31,678 bases of DNA from Longimicrobiaceae bacterium (GCA_030146875.1 JASLAX010000148.1:1-31678), one strand, 5' to 3'. Shown: positions 9,525-15,590, counted from the first letter of the stretch. Numbers and translations: made by a program. Notes: a model not told the origin generated them from the sequence alone.

Positions 9525-9740
9525 TGTCGATCTTCCATCGGTTGTCGTCGTGTCACCGGACCGGCGGCCACCCCGGCGGTCGGCGCGAAAGGCATGCCGC
9601 GGGGAAACGGGCGCACGGCACCCACGCCCGCCTGTCACGCCCGAGTACCCGTTCGCCCCGACTTCGGTCCCGCTCGTCCGGGGGCGGTGGCGCCGTCCGG
9701 CGCGGCGCGGCATCCTCCGACGTGAGGTGGCGGCAAGGGT

Positions 9741-9764
9741 AAGGATCGTGGTCGCGAGATCCTT
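9741..9764. promoter_or_regulatory. Dyad AAGGATC-N10-GATCCTT, candidate operator
   Basis: AAGGATC (9741-9747) and GATCCTT (9758-9764) are exact inverse complements with ten bases between them, about one helical turn, the spacing expected for a dimeric DNA-binding protein. The right half-site overlaps the first two bases of the -35 box of the candidate promoter at 9763-9791. No factor can be named; LytTR regulators normally bind direct repeats. Confidence 0.4.
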
Positions 9765-9791
9765 GTCACCCGCAGCCGTCCGAAGTACCGT
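9763..9791 (+). promoter_or_regulatory. Candidate promoter for the first peptide pair
   Basis: TTGTCA (9763-9768, five of six consensus bases), a 17-base spacer and TACCGT (9786-9791). It would give a leader RNA of roughly 90 bases ahead of the GTG at 9891. Confidence 0.45.
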
Positions 9792-9823
9792 GGAGGGGAC
9801 GCCCGCGATCCCCGACGGCATCC

Positions 9824-9872
9824 GGGCCGGCTTGCGGCCGGCCCGACCACCGGCGGCGCCCCGGCGCCGCCG
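9824..9872 (+). other. Two GC hairpins in the leader of the peptide mRNA
   Basis: GGGCCGGC (9824-9831) pairs with GCCGGCCC (9837-9844), and CGGCGGCG (9851-9858) with CGCCGCCG (9865-9872). The second stem ends nine bases before the GGAGG ribosome site (9881-9885). They could tune translation or stability, but short stems are common in such GC-rich DNA. Confidence 0.3.
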
Positions 9873-9890
9873 CCCTACCCGGAGGCACAC

Positions 9891-10037
9891 GTGCAGAAGC
9901 CCATCCATCCGGCCCTCGTGGAGCTCACCCCGCGCGAGGCGGCGCAGACCGGCGGCGGCCAGTCCGCCGATCCGCCCGACGGCGGCGTGCTCACCTCCCT
10001 GATCCGCCTGCTGGGGGCCTTCGGCGGCGGAGAGTGA
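9891..10037 (+). CDS. Double-glycine leader peptide 1 (48 aa)
   Basis: GTG start with GGAGG five bases upstream. The leader contains ALVELTPREAAQTGGG: Leu12, Glu16, Gly22-Gly23, matching the class II bacteriocin/ComC-type leader pattern (Leu -12, Glu -8, Gly-Gly -2/-1) that is cut by C39 peptidases of ABC exporters. The predicted core is about 25 residues, with a polar start (QSADPPDGG) and the amphipathic segment VLTSLIRLLGAFGGGE. The core is closely related to that of peptide 2 (shared RLLGAF). The exported product could be a pheromone or a bacteriocin; function is inferred. Confidence 0.75.
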   Translation: MQKPIHPALVELTPREAAQTGGGQSADPPDGGVLTSLIRLLGAFGGGE

Positions 10038-10107
10038 CCGCCCGTCCCCTCCCCGCTCCCTGAGAACCCGCGGCGGCCGTCGCGCCGCCCCGCTCCGGAG
10101 AAGAGCC

Positions 10108-10254
10108 ATGCGAGACCTCGTCGATCCGGGATTCACCGAGCTGTCGCCCGCCCAGGCCGCGGCGGTGGACGGCGGCAGCGAGCCGATCCTTCCCGACACG
10201 GGCGTGATCACCTCGGTTCTGCGCCTGCTGGGGGCGTTCATCGTCTCGCGGTAG
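10108..10254 (+). CDS. Double-glycine leader peptide 2 (48 aa)
   Basis: ATG start with GGAG upstream. The leader has FTELSPAQAAAVDGG; the -8 position is Gln rather than the Glu found in the other nine. The predicted core SEPILPDTGVITSVLRLLGAF plus a short tail is a paralog of the peptide 1 core. It follows peptide 1 by 70 bases and is followed by a strong terminator, so the two make a two-gene unit. They may work as a pair, as in two-peptide bacteriocins, or be two versions of one signal. Confidence 0.75.
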   Translation: MRDLVDPGFTELSPAQAAAVDGGSEPILPDTGVITSVLRLLGAFIVSR

Positions 10255-10288
10255 GGACGTCGCGGCGTCGGCGCCGCCAGGAAGGAAG

Positions 10289-10317
10289 GGGCCCGCGGAC
10301 TCGTCGTCCGCGGGCCC
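10289..10317. terminator. Terminator hairpin between peptide 2 and the LytTR regulator
   Basis: GGGCCCGCGGAC (10289-10300) and GTCCGCGGGCCC (10306-10317) form a perfect 12-bp stem with a five-base loop. It lies between convergent genes (peptide 2 on plus, regulator on minus) and may serve both directions, although the T-tract is weak (TCCTCCTCC on plus, TTCCTTCC on minus). Confidence 0.7.
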
Positions 10318-10339
10318 TCCTCCGTTCGCCGGCGCGCCG

Positions 10340-11113
10340 TCAGCTCGTGAAGAAGACGCGCGCCTCCAGGTTGTGCCGGTACCGCCGCGAGCAGGTGAGC
10401 CGCGTGCCGTCGCGCAGCGAGACGGAGAGGTCGCCGTGGAAGAGCGGCTCGGCGGCCACGATGCGGGAGAGGTTCACGATGGTGGAGCGGTGGATGCGGG
10501 CGAAGCGGGCGGGGTCCAGGATGCGGGTCTCCAGCTCGGTCACGGTGCGCGTCATCATGCGGGTGGCCGCGCCCAGGTGCAGCCGGGCGTAGTTGCCGTC
10601 GGCCTCCACCCAGTCCACCTCCTCCACCCGCACGAAGGCGTACTGCCCGCCGGCCTTGATCGCCAGGACCTCCGGGTAGGCGGCGGGGTCGCCGGCCAGG
10701 TGCCGGGCGAGGGCGGAGATGCGCGCGTCCTGGCCGGGTGCGCGCAGGCGCGCCTGCTCCTTGGCCCGCGCGAGCGCCAGGGCGAAGCGGTCCGCGGCGA
10801 AGGGCTTGAGCAGGTAGTCGAGCGCGTAGGCGTCGAACGCCCGCAGGGCGAACTCCACGTAGGCGGAGACGAAGACCACCACGGGCATCCGCTCCGCCCC
10901 GATCGCCTCCACCACCCCGAAGCCGTCCAGCTCCGGCATCTGCACGTCCAGGAAGAGCAGGTCGGGCTGCTCGCGGCGGATGGCCTCCACGCCCGCCCGT
11001 CCGTCGCCGCACTCGCCGATCACCTCCAGCTCGGCGTCGTCCTGGAGCAGCGAGCGGATCCGCTCGCGCGAGAGGGGATCGTCGTCCACCACCAGCACGC
11101 GCAGGGGGCTCAC
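10340..11113 (-). CDS. LytTR-family response regulator
   Basis: The protein has 257 residues from a GTG (11113) that overlaps the kinase stop by four bases (GTGA). The receiver domain has the acidic pair in VLVVDDDPLSRERIR, the phosphorylation site Asp56 (LLFLDVQMPELDGF) and Lys in YLLKPF. The C-terminal LytTR DNA-binding domain (about 150-255) shows VDWVEADGNYARLHL, ARIHRSTIVNLSRI and LTCSRRYRHNLEAR, all family landmarks. LytTR regulators such as AgrA, ComE and PlnC/D commonly control peptide pheromone and bacteriocin genes, which fits the flanking small-peptide genes. Control of those genes here is inference. Confidence 0.93.
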   Translation of the reverse strand: MSPLRVLVVDDDPLSRERIRSLLQDDAELEVIGECGDGRAGVEAIRREQPDLLFLDVQMPELDGFGVVEAIGAERMPVVVFVSAYVEFALRAFDAYALDYLLKPFAADRFALALARAKEQARLRAPGQDARISALARHLAGDPAAYPEVLAIKAGGQYAFVRVEEVDWVEADGNYARLHLGAATRMMTRTVTELETRILDPARFARIHRSTIVNLSRIVAAEPLFHGDLSVSLRDGTRLTCSRRYRHNLEARVFFTS

Positions 11114-13503
11114 GCGGCCCCCGCCGCGACCGGCGCCGTCCACCGCGCGGCGGTCGCCGTCGCGCGCCCCGCCCCGCCGCCGTCCAGCGGGATCACGACG
11201 CGCGACACCGCTCCCCCGCCCTCCCGCGCCCGCAGCTCCATCGCCGCCTCGGCGCCGTACATCTGGCGGAGGCGGCTCGCCACGTTCGCGGTGCCGACGC
11301 CCGTCCCGCTCGTCCGCGCGCCGGCGGAGGGGCCCGCGCCGTCGTCCTCCACCTCCAGCACGAGCCGCCCACCGTCCACCGACGCCCGCACGACGATGCG
11401 CCCCGCCCCGCCGCGGGGCCCGAGGCCGTGCTTCACCGCGTTCTCCACCAGCGGCTGCAGGATCATGTGGGGCACGGTCGCGTCCAGCGCGTCCTCCTCC
11501 ACCTCCCACGAGACGTGCAGCGCGGCGCCGTAGCGCACCTGCTCGATCTCCACGAATGGCCGCAGCGTCTCGATCTCCTCCTCCAGCGACACCTCGTGGG
11601 TGCGGACGGAGCCCAGCGCGCGCCGCAGCAGGTCGGAGAGGCGGAGCAGGACGCGCTCGGCGCCGTCCGCGTCGCGGCGCAGGAGCGAGGAGACGGCGTG
11701 CAGGGCGTTGAAGAGGAAGTGCGGGTTCAGCTCCAGCTTCAGCCCGCGGAGCTCCGCCTGCGTGCGCGCCAGCTCCGCGCGCGCCAGATCGCCCTGCAGG
11801 CGAAGCTCGGCGACCTCCTTCTGCCGGAAGCGCCGCGCGGAGTGCACCGCGTGCGCCACGCCCACGAAGGCGGCGTAGAGCAACAGGTTGGCGAGCAGGA
11901 CGGAGGCGGCGTCCCCCAGCAGCAGCGCGGGGGCGCGGTAGCCCAGCACCCAGCGCGAGGCCAGCTTGCTCGTCCAGATCAGCCCGGCCACCCCCAGGCC
12001 GGCGGCGGCGTGCGCCCGCAGCCCCGCGCGCCAGGCGCCGCGGCCGAGCGGGAACCTGCGGGCGACGTAGAAGGCCGCGTACACCATCGCCACGGCGCTG
12101 GCGGCCGCGTACAGGCTGCCGAAGACCGCGAGCGCCGGGGGCACGCCGCTCCCGCCGGGAAGGGTGCGGTTGGCGTACTCGTCGTAGAACGGGATCCAGG
12201 CGAGCAGCACGCCCACGACGGGAATCGCGGCCCGCGCCCACCGCCGTCCCCCCCGCCGGGCGGGTTCGACCGGACGAATCGACGATGACGGCCGTGCCTC
12301 CGTCCCGGCGCTCGCCGCGCCGAGGGAGGACGTCCCCCCGGCGGCGGAGGCCGCCGCCCGGCCCGCTTCGCCGCCGTCCAGCGGGATGACGACGCGCGAC
12401 ACCGCTCCCCCGCCCTCCCGCGCCCGCAGCTCCACCGCCGCCTCGGCGCCGTACGTCTGGCGGAGGCGGCTCGCCACGTTCGGCATTCCGACGCCCGTCC
12501 CGCTCGTCCGCGCGCCGGCGGAGGGGCCCACGCCGTCGTCCTCCACCTCCAGCACGAGCCGCCCGCCGTCCACCGACGCGCGCACGACGATCCGCCCCGC
12601 CCCGCCGCGGGCCCCGAGGCCGTGCTTCACCGCGTTCTCCACCAGCGGCTGCAGGATCATGTGGGGCACGGTCGCGTCCAGCGCGTCCTCCTCCACCTCC
12701 CAGGAGACGTGCAGCGCGGCGCCGTAGCGCACCTGCTCGATCTCCACGAACGGCCGCAGCGTCTCGATCTCCTCCTCCAGCGACACCTCGTGGGTGCGGA
12801 TGGAGCCCAGCGCGCGCCGCAGCAGGTCGGAGAGGCGGAGCAGGACGCGCTCGGCCCCGTCCGCGTCGCGGCGCAGGAGCGAGGACACGGCGTGCAGGGC
12901 GTTGAAGAGGAAGTGCGGGTTCAGCTCCAGCCTCAGCCCGCGGAGCTCCGCCTGCGTGCGCGCCAGCTCCGCGCGCGCCAGCTCCCCTTGCAGGCGAAGC
13001 TCGGCGACCTCCTTCTGGCGCAGGCGCCGGGCGTAGTCCACCGCGTGGGCCAGCCCGGCGAGGAGCGCGTAGGCGGCCAGGTTGGTCAGCAGGTACGAGT
13101 ACCAGGCGGCGCCGCCGCGGCCCAGGGCGGCATCGACCGTGGCGTTCAGCGCGTAGTCCGCCAGCGCCAGCCCCACCGCGGCGGTTCCGTGCGCCGCCAC
13201 GGGGCGCAGCCCCGCCCCGCGGCCCAGCGGGTGGCGGCGCGTGAGCGCGACGGCCGCCCACAGCACGGCGCAGGAGACGACGGCGAACGGCAGCGCCGCC
13301 AGCGCCGCGGCGCCGACGGAGACCGACCCGCCGCCCGGGAGCGGCACGCCGCGGAGCTCGGAGAAGCGGACCAGCGCGGAGACGGCGAACCACCCCGCGA
13401 GCGCCGCGCGGAACGCGGCCGACGAGGAGCGTCCGTCGGCGTCTGCGGCCGTGGACGCGGGGGCGACGGCGGGAACCGGGATCCGGACCGGATCGGTCGG
13501 CAT
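11110..13503 (-). CDS. Tandem LytS-type histidine kinase: two full sensor kinases fused in one protein
   Basis: The protein has 797 residues from the ATG at 13503 (GGAGGAG upstream). It contains two complete units. Unit 1: about four membrane helices (68-160), a short coiled coil, the His_kinase H-box LNPHFLFNALH (His197), N-box PLVENAVKHG (Asn290) and an ATPase domain ending near 377. Unit 2 repeats the order after a Pro/Arg/Ser linker (380-422): about four membrane helices (424-560), H-box His595, N-box Asn688, ATPase domain to 777. The kinase halves repeat with an exact 398-residue period, while the membrane halves have diverged. No stop or frame break lies between the units. All catalytic motifs are intact in both. 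It pairs with the LytTR regulator through a GTGA overlap. Confidence 0.9.
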   Translation of the reverse strand: MPTDPVRIPVPAVAPASTAADADGRSSSAAFRAALAGWFAVSALVRFSELRGVPLPGGGSVSVGAAALAALPFAVVSCAVLWAAVALTRRHPLGRGAGLRPVAAHGTAAVGLALADYALNATVDAALGRGGAAWYSYLLTNLAAYALLAGLAHAVDYARRLRQKEVAELRLQGELARAELARTQAELRGLRLELNPHFLFNALHAVSSLLRRDADGAERVLLRLSDLLRRALGSIRTHEVSLEEEIETLRPFVEIEQVRYGAALHVSWEVEEDALDATVPHMILQPLVENAVKHGLGARGGAGRIVVRASVDGGRLVLEVEDDGVGPSAGARTSGTGVGMPNVASRLRQTYGAEAAVELRAREGGGAVSRVVIPLDGGEAGRAAASAAGGTSSLGAASAGTEARPSSSIRPVEPARRGGRRWARAAIPVVGVLLAWIPFYDEYANRTLPGGSGVPPALAVFGSLYAAASAVAMVYAAFYVARRFPLGRGAWRAGLRAHAAAGLGVAGLIWTSKLASRWVLGYRAPALLLGDAASVLLANLLLYAAFVGVAHAVHSARRFRQKEVAELRLQGDLARAELARTQAELRGLKLELNPHFLFNALHAVSSLLRRDADGAERVLLRLSDLLRRALGSVRTHEVSLEEEIETLRPFVEIEQVRYGAALHVSWEVEEDALDATVPHMILQPLVENAVKHGLGPRGGAGRIVVRASVDGGRLVLEVEDDGAGPSAGARTSGTGVGTANVASRLRQMYGAEAAMELRAREGGGAVSRVVIPLDGGGAGRATATAARWTAPVAAGAA
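11177..11823 (-). repeat. Direct repeat copy 2: kinase half of the tandem sensor
   Basis: This 647-base stretch matches 12371-13017 without gaps at an offset of 1194 bases (398 codons). By eye I count about 20 mismatches, roughly 97% identity. It covers the coiled coil, H-box, N-box and ATPase domain. Similarity drops sharply on both sides. Confidence 0.85.
12371..13017 (-). repeat. Direct repeat copy 1: kinase half of the tandem sensor
   Basis: Partner of 11177-11823. The membrane-domain DNA just beyond 13017 is much less similar to its counterpart beyond 11823, although short matches remain at the protein level (RRHPLGRGA versus RRFPLGRGA). Confidence 0.85.
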
Positions 13504-13710
13504 GCGGGCTCGCTCCTCCAGCGGGGGACGAGGCGGCGGAAACGACGGGAAACGTAAGGTTGCCACCAAGCTATTCAGGGTTGGATTCGACAGCAAGCGT
13601 CTGCGGGCCCCGCGTCCCCGATCCGATCGCCGGCGGCCGGCCGCTTACGAGCGCGCATCGACCCGTCCTCCGCCCCGACCGCGCGCGGCCAAACGCGTGC
13701 TGCCGCCGTC

Positions 13711-13750
13711 CGACGCTCTCCGACGCTCTCCGACGCTCTCCGACGCTCTC
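13711..13750. repeat. Four perfect copies of a 10-bp tandem repeat in the divergent control region
   Basis: CGACGCTCTC occurs four times in a row with no mismatch. The period of ten equals one helical turn, so all copies face the same side of the DNA. The array sits in the 457-base gene-free gap (13504-13960) between the tandem kinase (minus) and peptide 3 (plus). LytTR proteins bind direct repeats of about nine to ten bases, which makes this a candidate binding array. The rest of the gap is C-rich with no gene that I can support. A weak minus-strand promoter (TTGCTG-N17-TAGCTT around 13597-13569) could serve the kinase. Confidence 0.6.
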
Positions 13751-13960
13751 CGCCGTCCTCCGAAGGCGCCGACGCGGTCGCCGCCCGCCCCGACGTCGGC
13801 GCCTCCCCGCCCGCTCGCCCGCGCCTCCCGACCGCTCGTCCGGCACGTGGCCCCGCCCGTCCGGTTCGCGTGGAGCCCCCGCGGCGCCGCCCGTATCGTT
13901 GGCCATCGAAGCGCGGGACGGACCCACCTCCCGCGGCGCACCCCGAGACGACGACGAGCC

Positions 13961-14095
13961 ATGCGCACCGACCTGCCCGGACTGACGGAGCTCACCGCCG
14001 GCGAGGCGCGGCAGACCCACGGCGGCAGCGAGCCCGAGCCCACGCCGGCGCTCCTGCCCTCCGAGCCCGCCGGCGGGCGCAGCTGGTCCGTCTGA
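13961..14095 (+). CDS. Double-glycine leader peptide 3 (44 aa), hydrophilic core
   Basis: The leader reads DLPGLTELTAGEARQTHGG, with Leu at -12, Glu at -8 and Gly-Gly at -2/-1. The predicted core (22 residues, SEPEPTPALLPSEPAGGRSW plus two) is Pro/Glu-rich and has no membrane helix, unlike peptides 4-10. It is the first gene of the downstream group and lies next to the control region. A soluble core is more like a secreted signal than a pore-forming peptide; this is inference. No obvious Shine-Dalgarno sequence is seen close to the ATG. Confidence 0.65.
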   Translation: MRTDLPGLTELTAGEARQTHGGSEPEPTPALLPSEPAGGRSWSV

Positions 14096-14123
14096 CCACG
14101 CCACCACGAACGGGAGAACGACC

Positions 14124-14267
14124 ATGAGCACCAGCGCATTCGGAGTCCAGGAGATGGGCGCGATCGAGATGACGGAGACGGACGGCGGCGGGCTGGTGCT
14201 GGGGATCGTGATCGGCATCGGGATCGGCATCGCCGTGGGCTACGTGTACGCCAAGTACGTCGAGTAG
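14124..14267 (+). CDS. Double-glycine leader peptide 4 (47 aa), Gly/Ile-rich helix
   Basis: GGGAG precedes the ATG. Leader: FGVQEMGAIEMTETDGG, with Met replacing Leu at -12 and Glu at -8. The predicted core (25 residues) starts GLVLGIVIGIGIGIAVGY and ends with a mixed-charge tail (YAKYVE). The repeated G-I steps and GxxxG-like spacing favour tight helix packing in membranes, as in two-peptide (class IIb) bacteriocins. It is 28 bases after peptide 3. Confidence 0.75.
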   Translation: MSTSAFGVQEMGAIEMTETDGGGLVLGIVIGIGIGIAVGYVYAKYVE

Positions 14268-14277
14268 CACGCCGGCC

Positions 14278-14299
14278 GGGGGCGGCGCCCGCCGCCCCC
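14278..14299 (+). other. Intergenic hairpin between peptides 4 and 5
   Basis: GGGGGCGGC (14278-14286), loop GCCC, GCCGCCCCC (14291-14299): a perfect 9-bp stem just after the stop of peptide 4. It may protect or attenuate the message. Confidence 0.4.
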
Positions 14300-14328
14300 G
14301 CGTTCCACACCAACGAGAGAGCATCGAC

Positions 14329-14481
14329 ATGGTTACGCTCGCACCGGGAGTCGAGGAGCTGAACGCGATGGAGATGCGGGGCACGTGCGGCGGGCTGCCC
14401 ATCCTGATCATCGGGGTGATCGTGATCGCGTCGGCCGCCGCGGCCGGCGTCTCGGTCAACTACGTGATCGCCACGAACTGA
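14329..14481 (+). CDS. Double-glycine leader peptide 5 (50 aa)
   Basis: Leader: PGVEELNAMEMRGTCGG, with Leu at -12, Glu at -8 and a cysteine just before Gly-Gly. The predicted core of 28 residues begins LPILIIGVIVIASAAAAGVS and ends in the polar tail NYVIATN. It would span a membrane once. GAGAGAG lies upstream of the ATG as a weak ribosome site. It is 61 bases from peptide 4. Confidence 0.75.
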   Translation: MVTLAPGVEELNAMEMRGTCGGLPILIIGVIVIASAAAAGVSVNYVIATN

Positions 14482-14539
14482 GCGTCCGCACCCACCAACC
14501 AGCCGCAGGGCGGCCGAGGCCGCCGGAAGGGAGACCGAG

Positions 14540-14686
14540 ATGACCGCCATCCACGAGCAGGACCTGGTCGAGCTGGACGCCGCCGAGACGCAGCTCCTGA
14601 GCGGCGGGAGCGATCCGAACCTGACCGCCATCGCCATCGCCAACCAGCTCATCACCCGCGCGGTGATCTGGTACGTCACGAGCTGA
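14540..14686 (+). CDS. Double-glycine leader peptide 6 (48 aa)
   Basis: GGAAGGGAG precedes the ATG. Leader: DLVELDAAETQLLSGG, close to the leaders of peptides 1 and 3. The predicted core has 25 residues and begins SDPNLTAIAIANQLITRAVI; it is less hydrophobic than its neighbours, amphipathic, and contains one arginine and one tryptophan near the end. Confidence 0.75.
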   Translation: MTAIHEQDLVELDAAETQLLSGGSDPNLTAIAIANQLITRAVIWYVTS

Positions 14687-14714
14687 CCGGCGGTCCGGAC
14701 GGAGCCCGGTAGAC

Positions 14715-14742
14715 CGCGCGCGGGGCGAACGTCCCGCGCGCG
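14715..14742 (+). other. Intergenic hairpin between peptides 6 and 7
   Basis: CGCGCGCGGG (14715-14724) and CCCGCGCGCG (14733-14742) form a perfect 10-bp stem with an eight-base loop, in the longest gap of the peptide operon (109 bases). It has no T-tract. It could act as a partial terminator that lowers expression of peptides 7-10, or as an mRNA stabiliser. Confidence 0.45.
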
Positions 14743-14795
14743 AACCGGGGGAGCGGGCGAGCCGCCCCCCACGACACCCCACCCGGAGGTGTGAC

Positions 14796-14960
14796 ATGGA
14801 CGTGATGCGATTCGGCCTCGACGAACTCGGCGCGACGGAGATCCAGGCGACGGACGGGGGCGCCATCATCCTGGCGGCGGCCCTGGTGGCCGGCGTGGCC
14901 GTCGGCATGGTCGCGGGCGCGCTGGTGGTGCACATGGTCTACGACATCGTCACCCGCTGA
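14796..14960 (+). CDS. Double-glycine leader peptide 7 (54 aa), Ala/Val/Gly helix
   Basis: GGAGG is well placed before the ATG. Leader: FGLDELGATEIQATDGG. The predicted core (32 residues, the longest) begins AIILAAALVAGVAVGMVAGA and ends HMVYDIVTR. It contains GxxxG motifs and shares GVAVG with peptide 8, whose gene starts only 14 bases later. The close spacing and shared motif suggest a two-peptide partner pair. Confidence 0.78.
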   Translation: MDVMRFGLDELGATEIQATDGGAIILAAALVAGVAVGMVAGALVVHMVYDIVTR

Positions 14961-14974
14961 CGGGAGACACGACC

Positions 14975-15118
14975 ATGAGCACGGGCGACTTCGGAGTGAC
15001 GCCGCTGCACGGCGCGGAGCTGGCCGGCACCAACGGCGGGGAGATCCTCACCGCGTTCCTGATCGGCGTGGCCGTCGGGGCGGTGATCGGCGGCTGCATC
15101 GTCATCCTGTACAAGTAG
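14975..15118 (+). CDS. Double-glycine leader peptide 8 (47 aa), partner of peptide 7
   Basis: GGGAG precedes the ATG by eight bases. Leader: FGVTPLHGAELAGTNGG, most like those of peptides 4 and 7 (shared FG[VL] start). The predicted core is EILTAFLIGVAVGAVIGGC plus IVILYK, a Gly-rich membrane helix with a single cysteine and a basic end. One core cysteine would allow an intermolecular disulfide. Confidence 0.77.
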   Translation: MSTGDFGVTPLHGAELAGTNGGEILTAFLIGVAVGAVIGGCIVILYK

Positions 15119-15130
15119 GGCCGGAAGGCG

Positions 15131-15147
15131 GGGGCCGCCCCGGCCCC
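15131..15147 (+). other. Intergenic hairpin between peptides 8 and 9
   Basis: GGGGCCG (15131-15137) and CGGCCCC (15141-15147) with a three-base loop. Short stem; weak evidence alone, but similar stems occur in other gaps of this operon. Confidence 0.3.
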
Positions 15148-15176
15148 TGCGCGAACCCCCCGAGCGGAGCACGACC

Positions 15177-15329
15177 ATGATTGACACCAACCGGTGCCAC
15201 GTCGTAGACCTCGACGTGGCGGAGATGGCGGCGGTGGACGGCGGCGCGATCCCCATCGTGGTGGCCCTGGGCATGTGGGGAGCGATCTTCGCCTTCGGCT
15301 ACATGATGGGCAAGGACTCCGTGAACTGA
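15177..15329 (+). CDS. Double-glycine leader peptide 9 (50 aa)
   Basis: CGGAG lies upstream of the ATG. Leader: HVVDLDVAEMAAVDGG with one cysteine (Cys7) before it. The predicted core begins AIPIVVALGMWGAIFAFGYM and ends MGKDSVN: one membrane helix with aromatic residues at its ends and Gly at regular spacing. It is 58 bases after peptide 8. Confidence 0.75.
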   Translation: MIDTNRCHVVDLDVAEMAAVDGGAIPIVVALGMWGAIFAFGYMMGKDSVN

Positions 15330-15374
15330 CCGGCCCCCGCGGGCAGCCGTCACCACGACCGAGGAGCGTAGCGA

Positions 15375-15530
15375 ATGGATTCCGGGACTCTCTCCCTGCA
15401 CGGCCTGACCCCGCTCGCCGCGAGCGAGGCTGCCGAGATCGACGGCGGCGTACCCCTGGTGGTCTTCCTGGGGGTGGGGCTGGTGGTGCTGGCGGCCGGC
15501 TACTACGTGGGCCAGCAGGTCAACAAGTAG
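15375..15530 (+). CDS. Double-glycine leader peptide 10 (51 aa)
   Basis: GAGGAG lies upstream of the ATG. Leader: LHGLTPLAASEAAEIDGG, with Leu at -12 and Glu at -8. The predicted core begins VPLVVFLGVGLVVLAAGYYV and ends GQQVNK, a membrane helix with a polar, basic tail. It is the last gene of the group and is followed by a strong terminator. Confidence 0.75.
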   Translation: MDSGTLSLHGLTPLAASEAAEIDGGVPLVVFLGVGLVVLAAGYYVGQQVNK

Positions 15531-15558
15531 ATCGCGCCTCAGCAGCCCCGAGCACAGC

Positions 15559-15590
15559 GCCCCCGCGCCGGTCGAACCCGGCGCGGGGGC
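15559..15590 (+). terminator. Terminator of the peptide operon
   Basis: GCCCCCGCGCCGG (15559-15571) and CCGGCGCGGGGGC (15578-15590) form a perfect 13-bp stem with a six-base loop, followed by TCGCTCTT. It ends the unit that begins at peptide 3. Confidence 0.75.

Noticed and set aside
13504..13960. CRISPR-like array from the tandem 10-mers
   Set aside because: The repeat is only 10 bp with no spacers and no cas genes.
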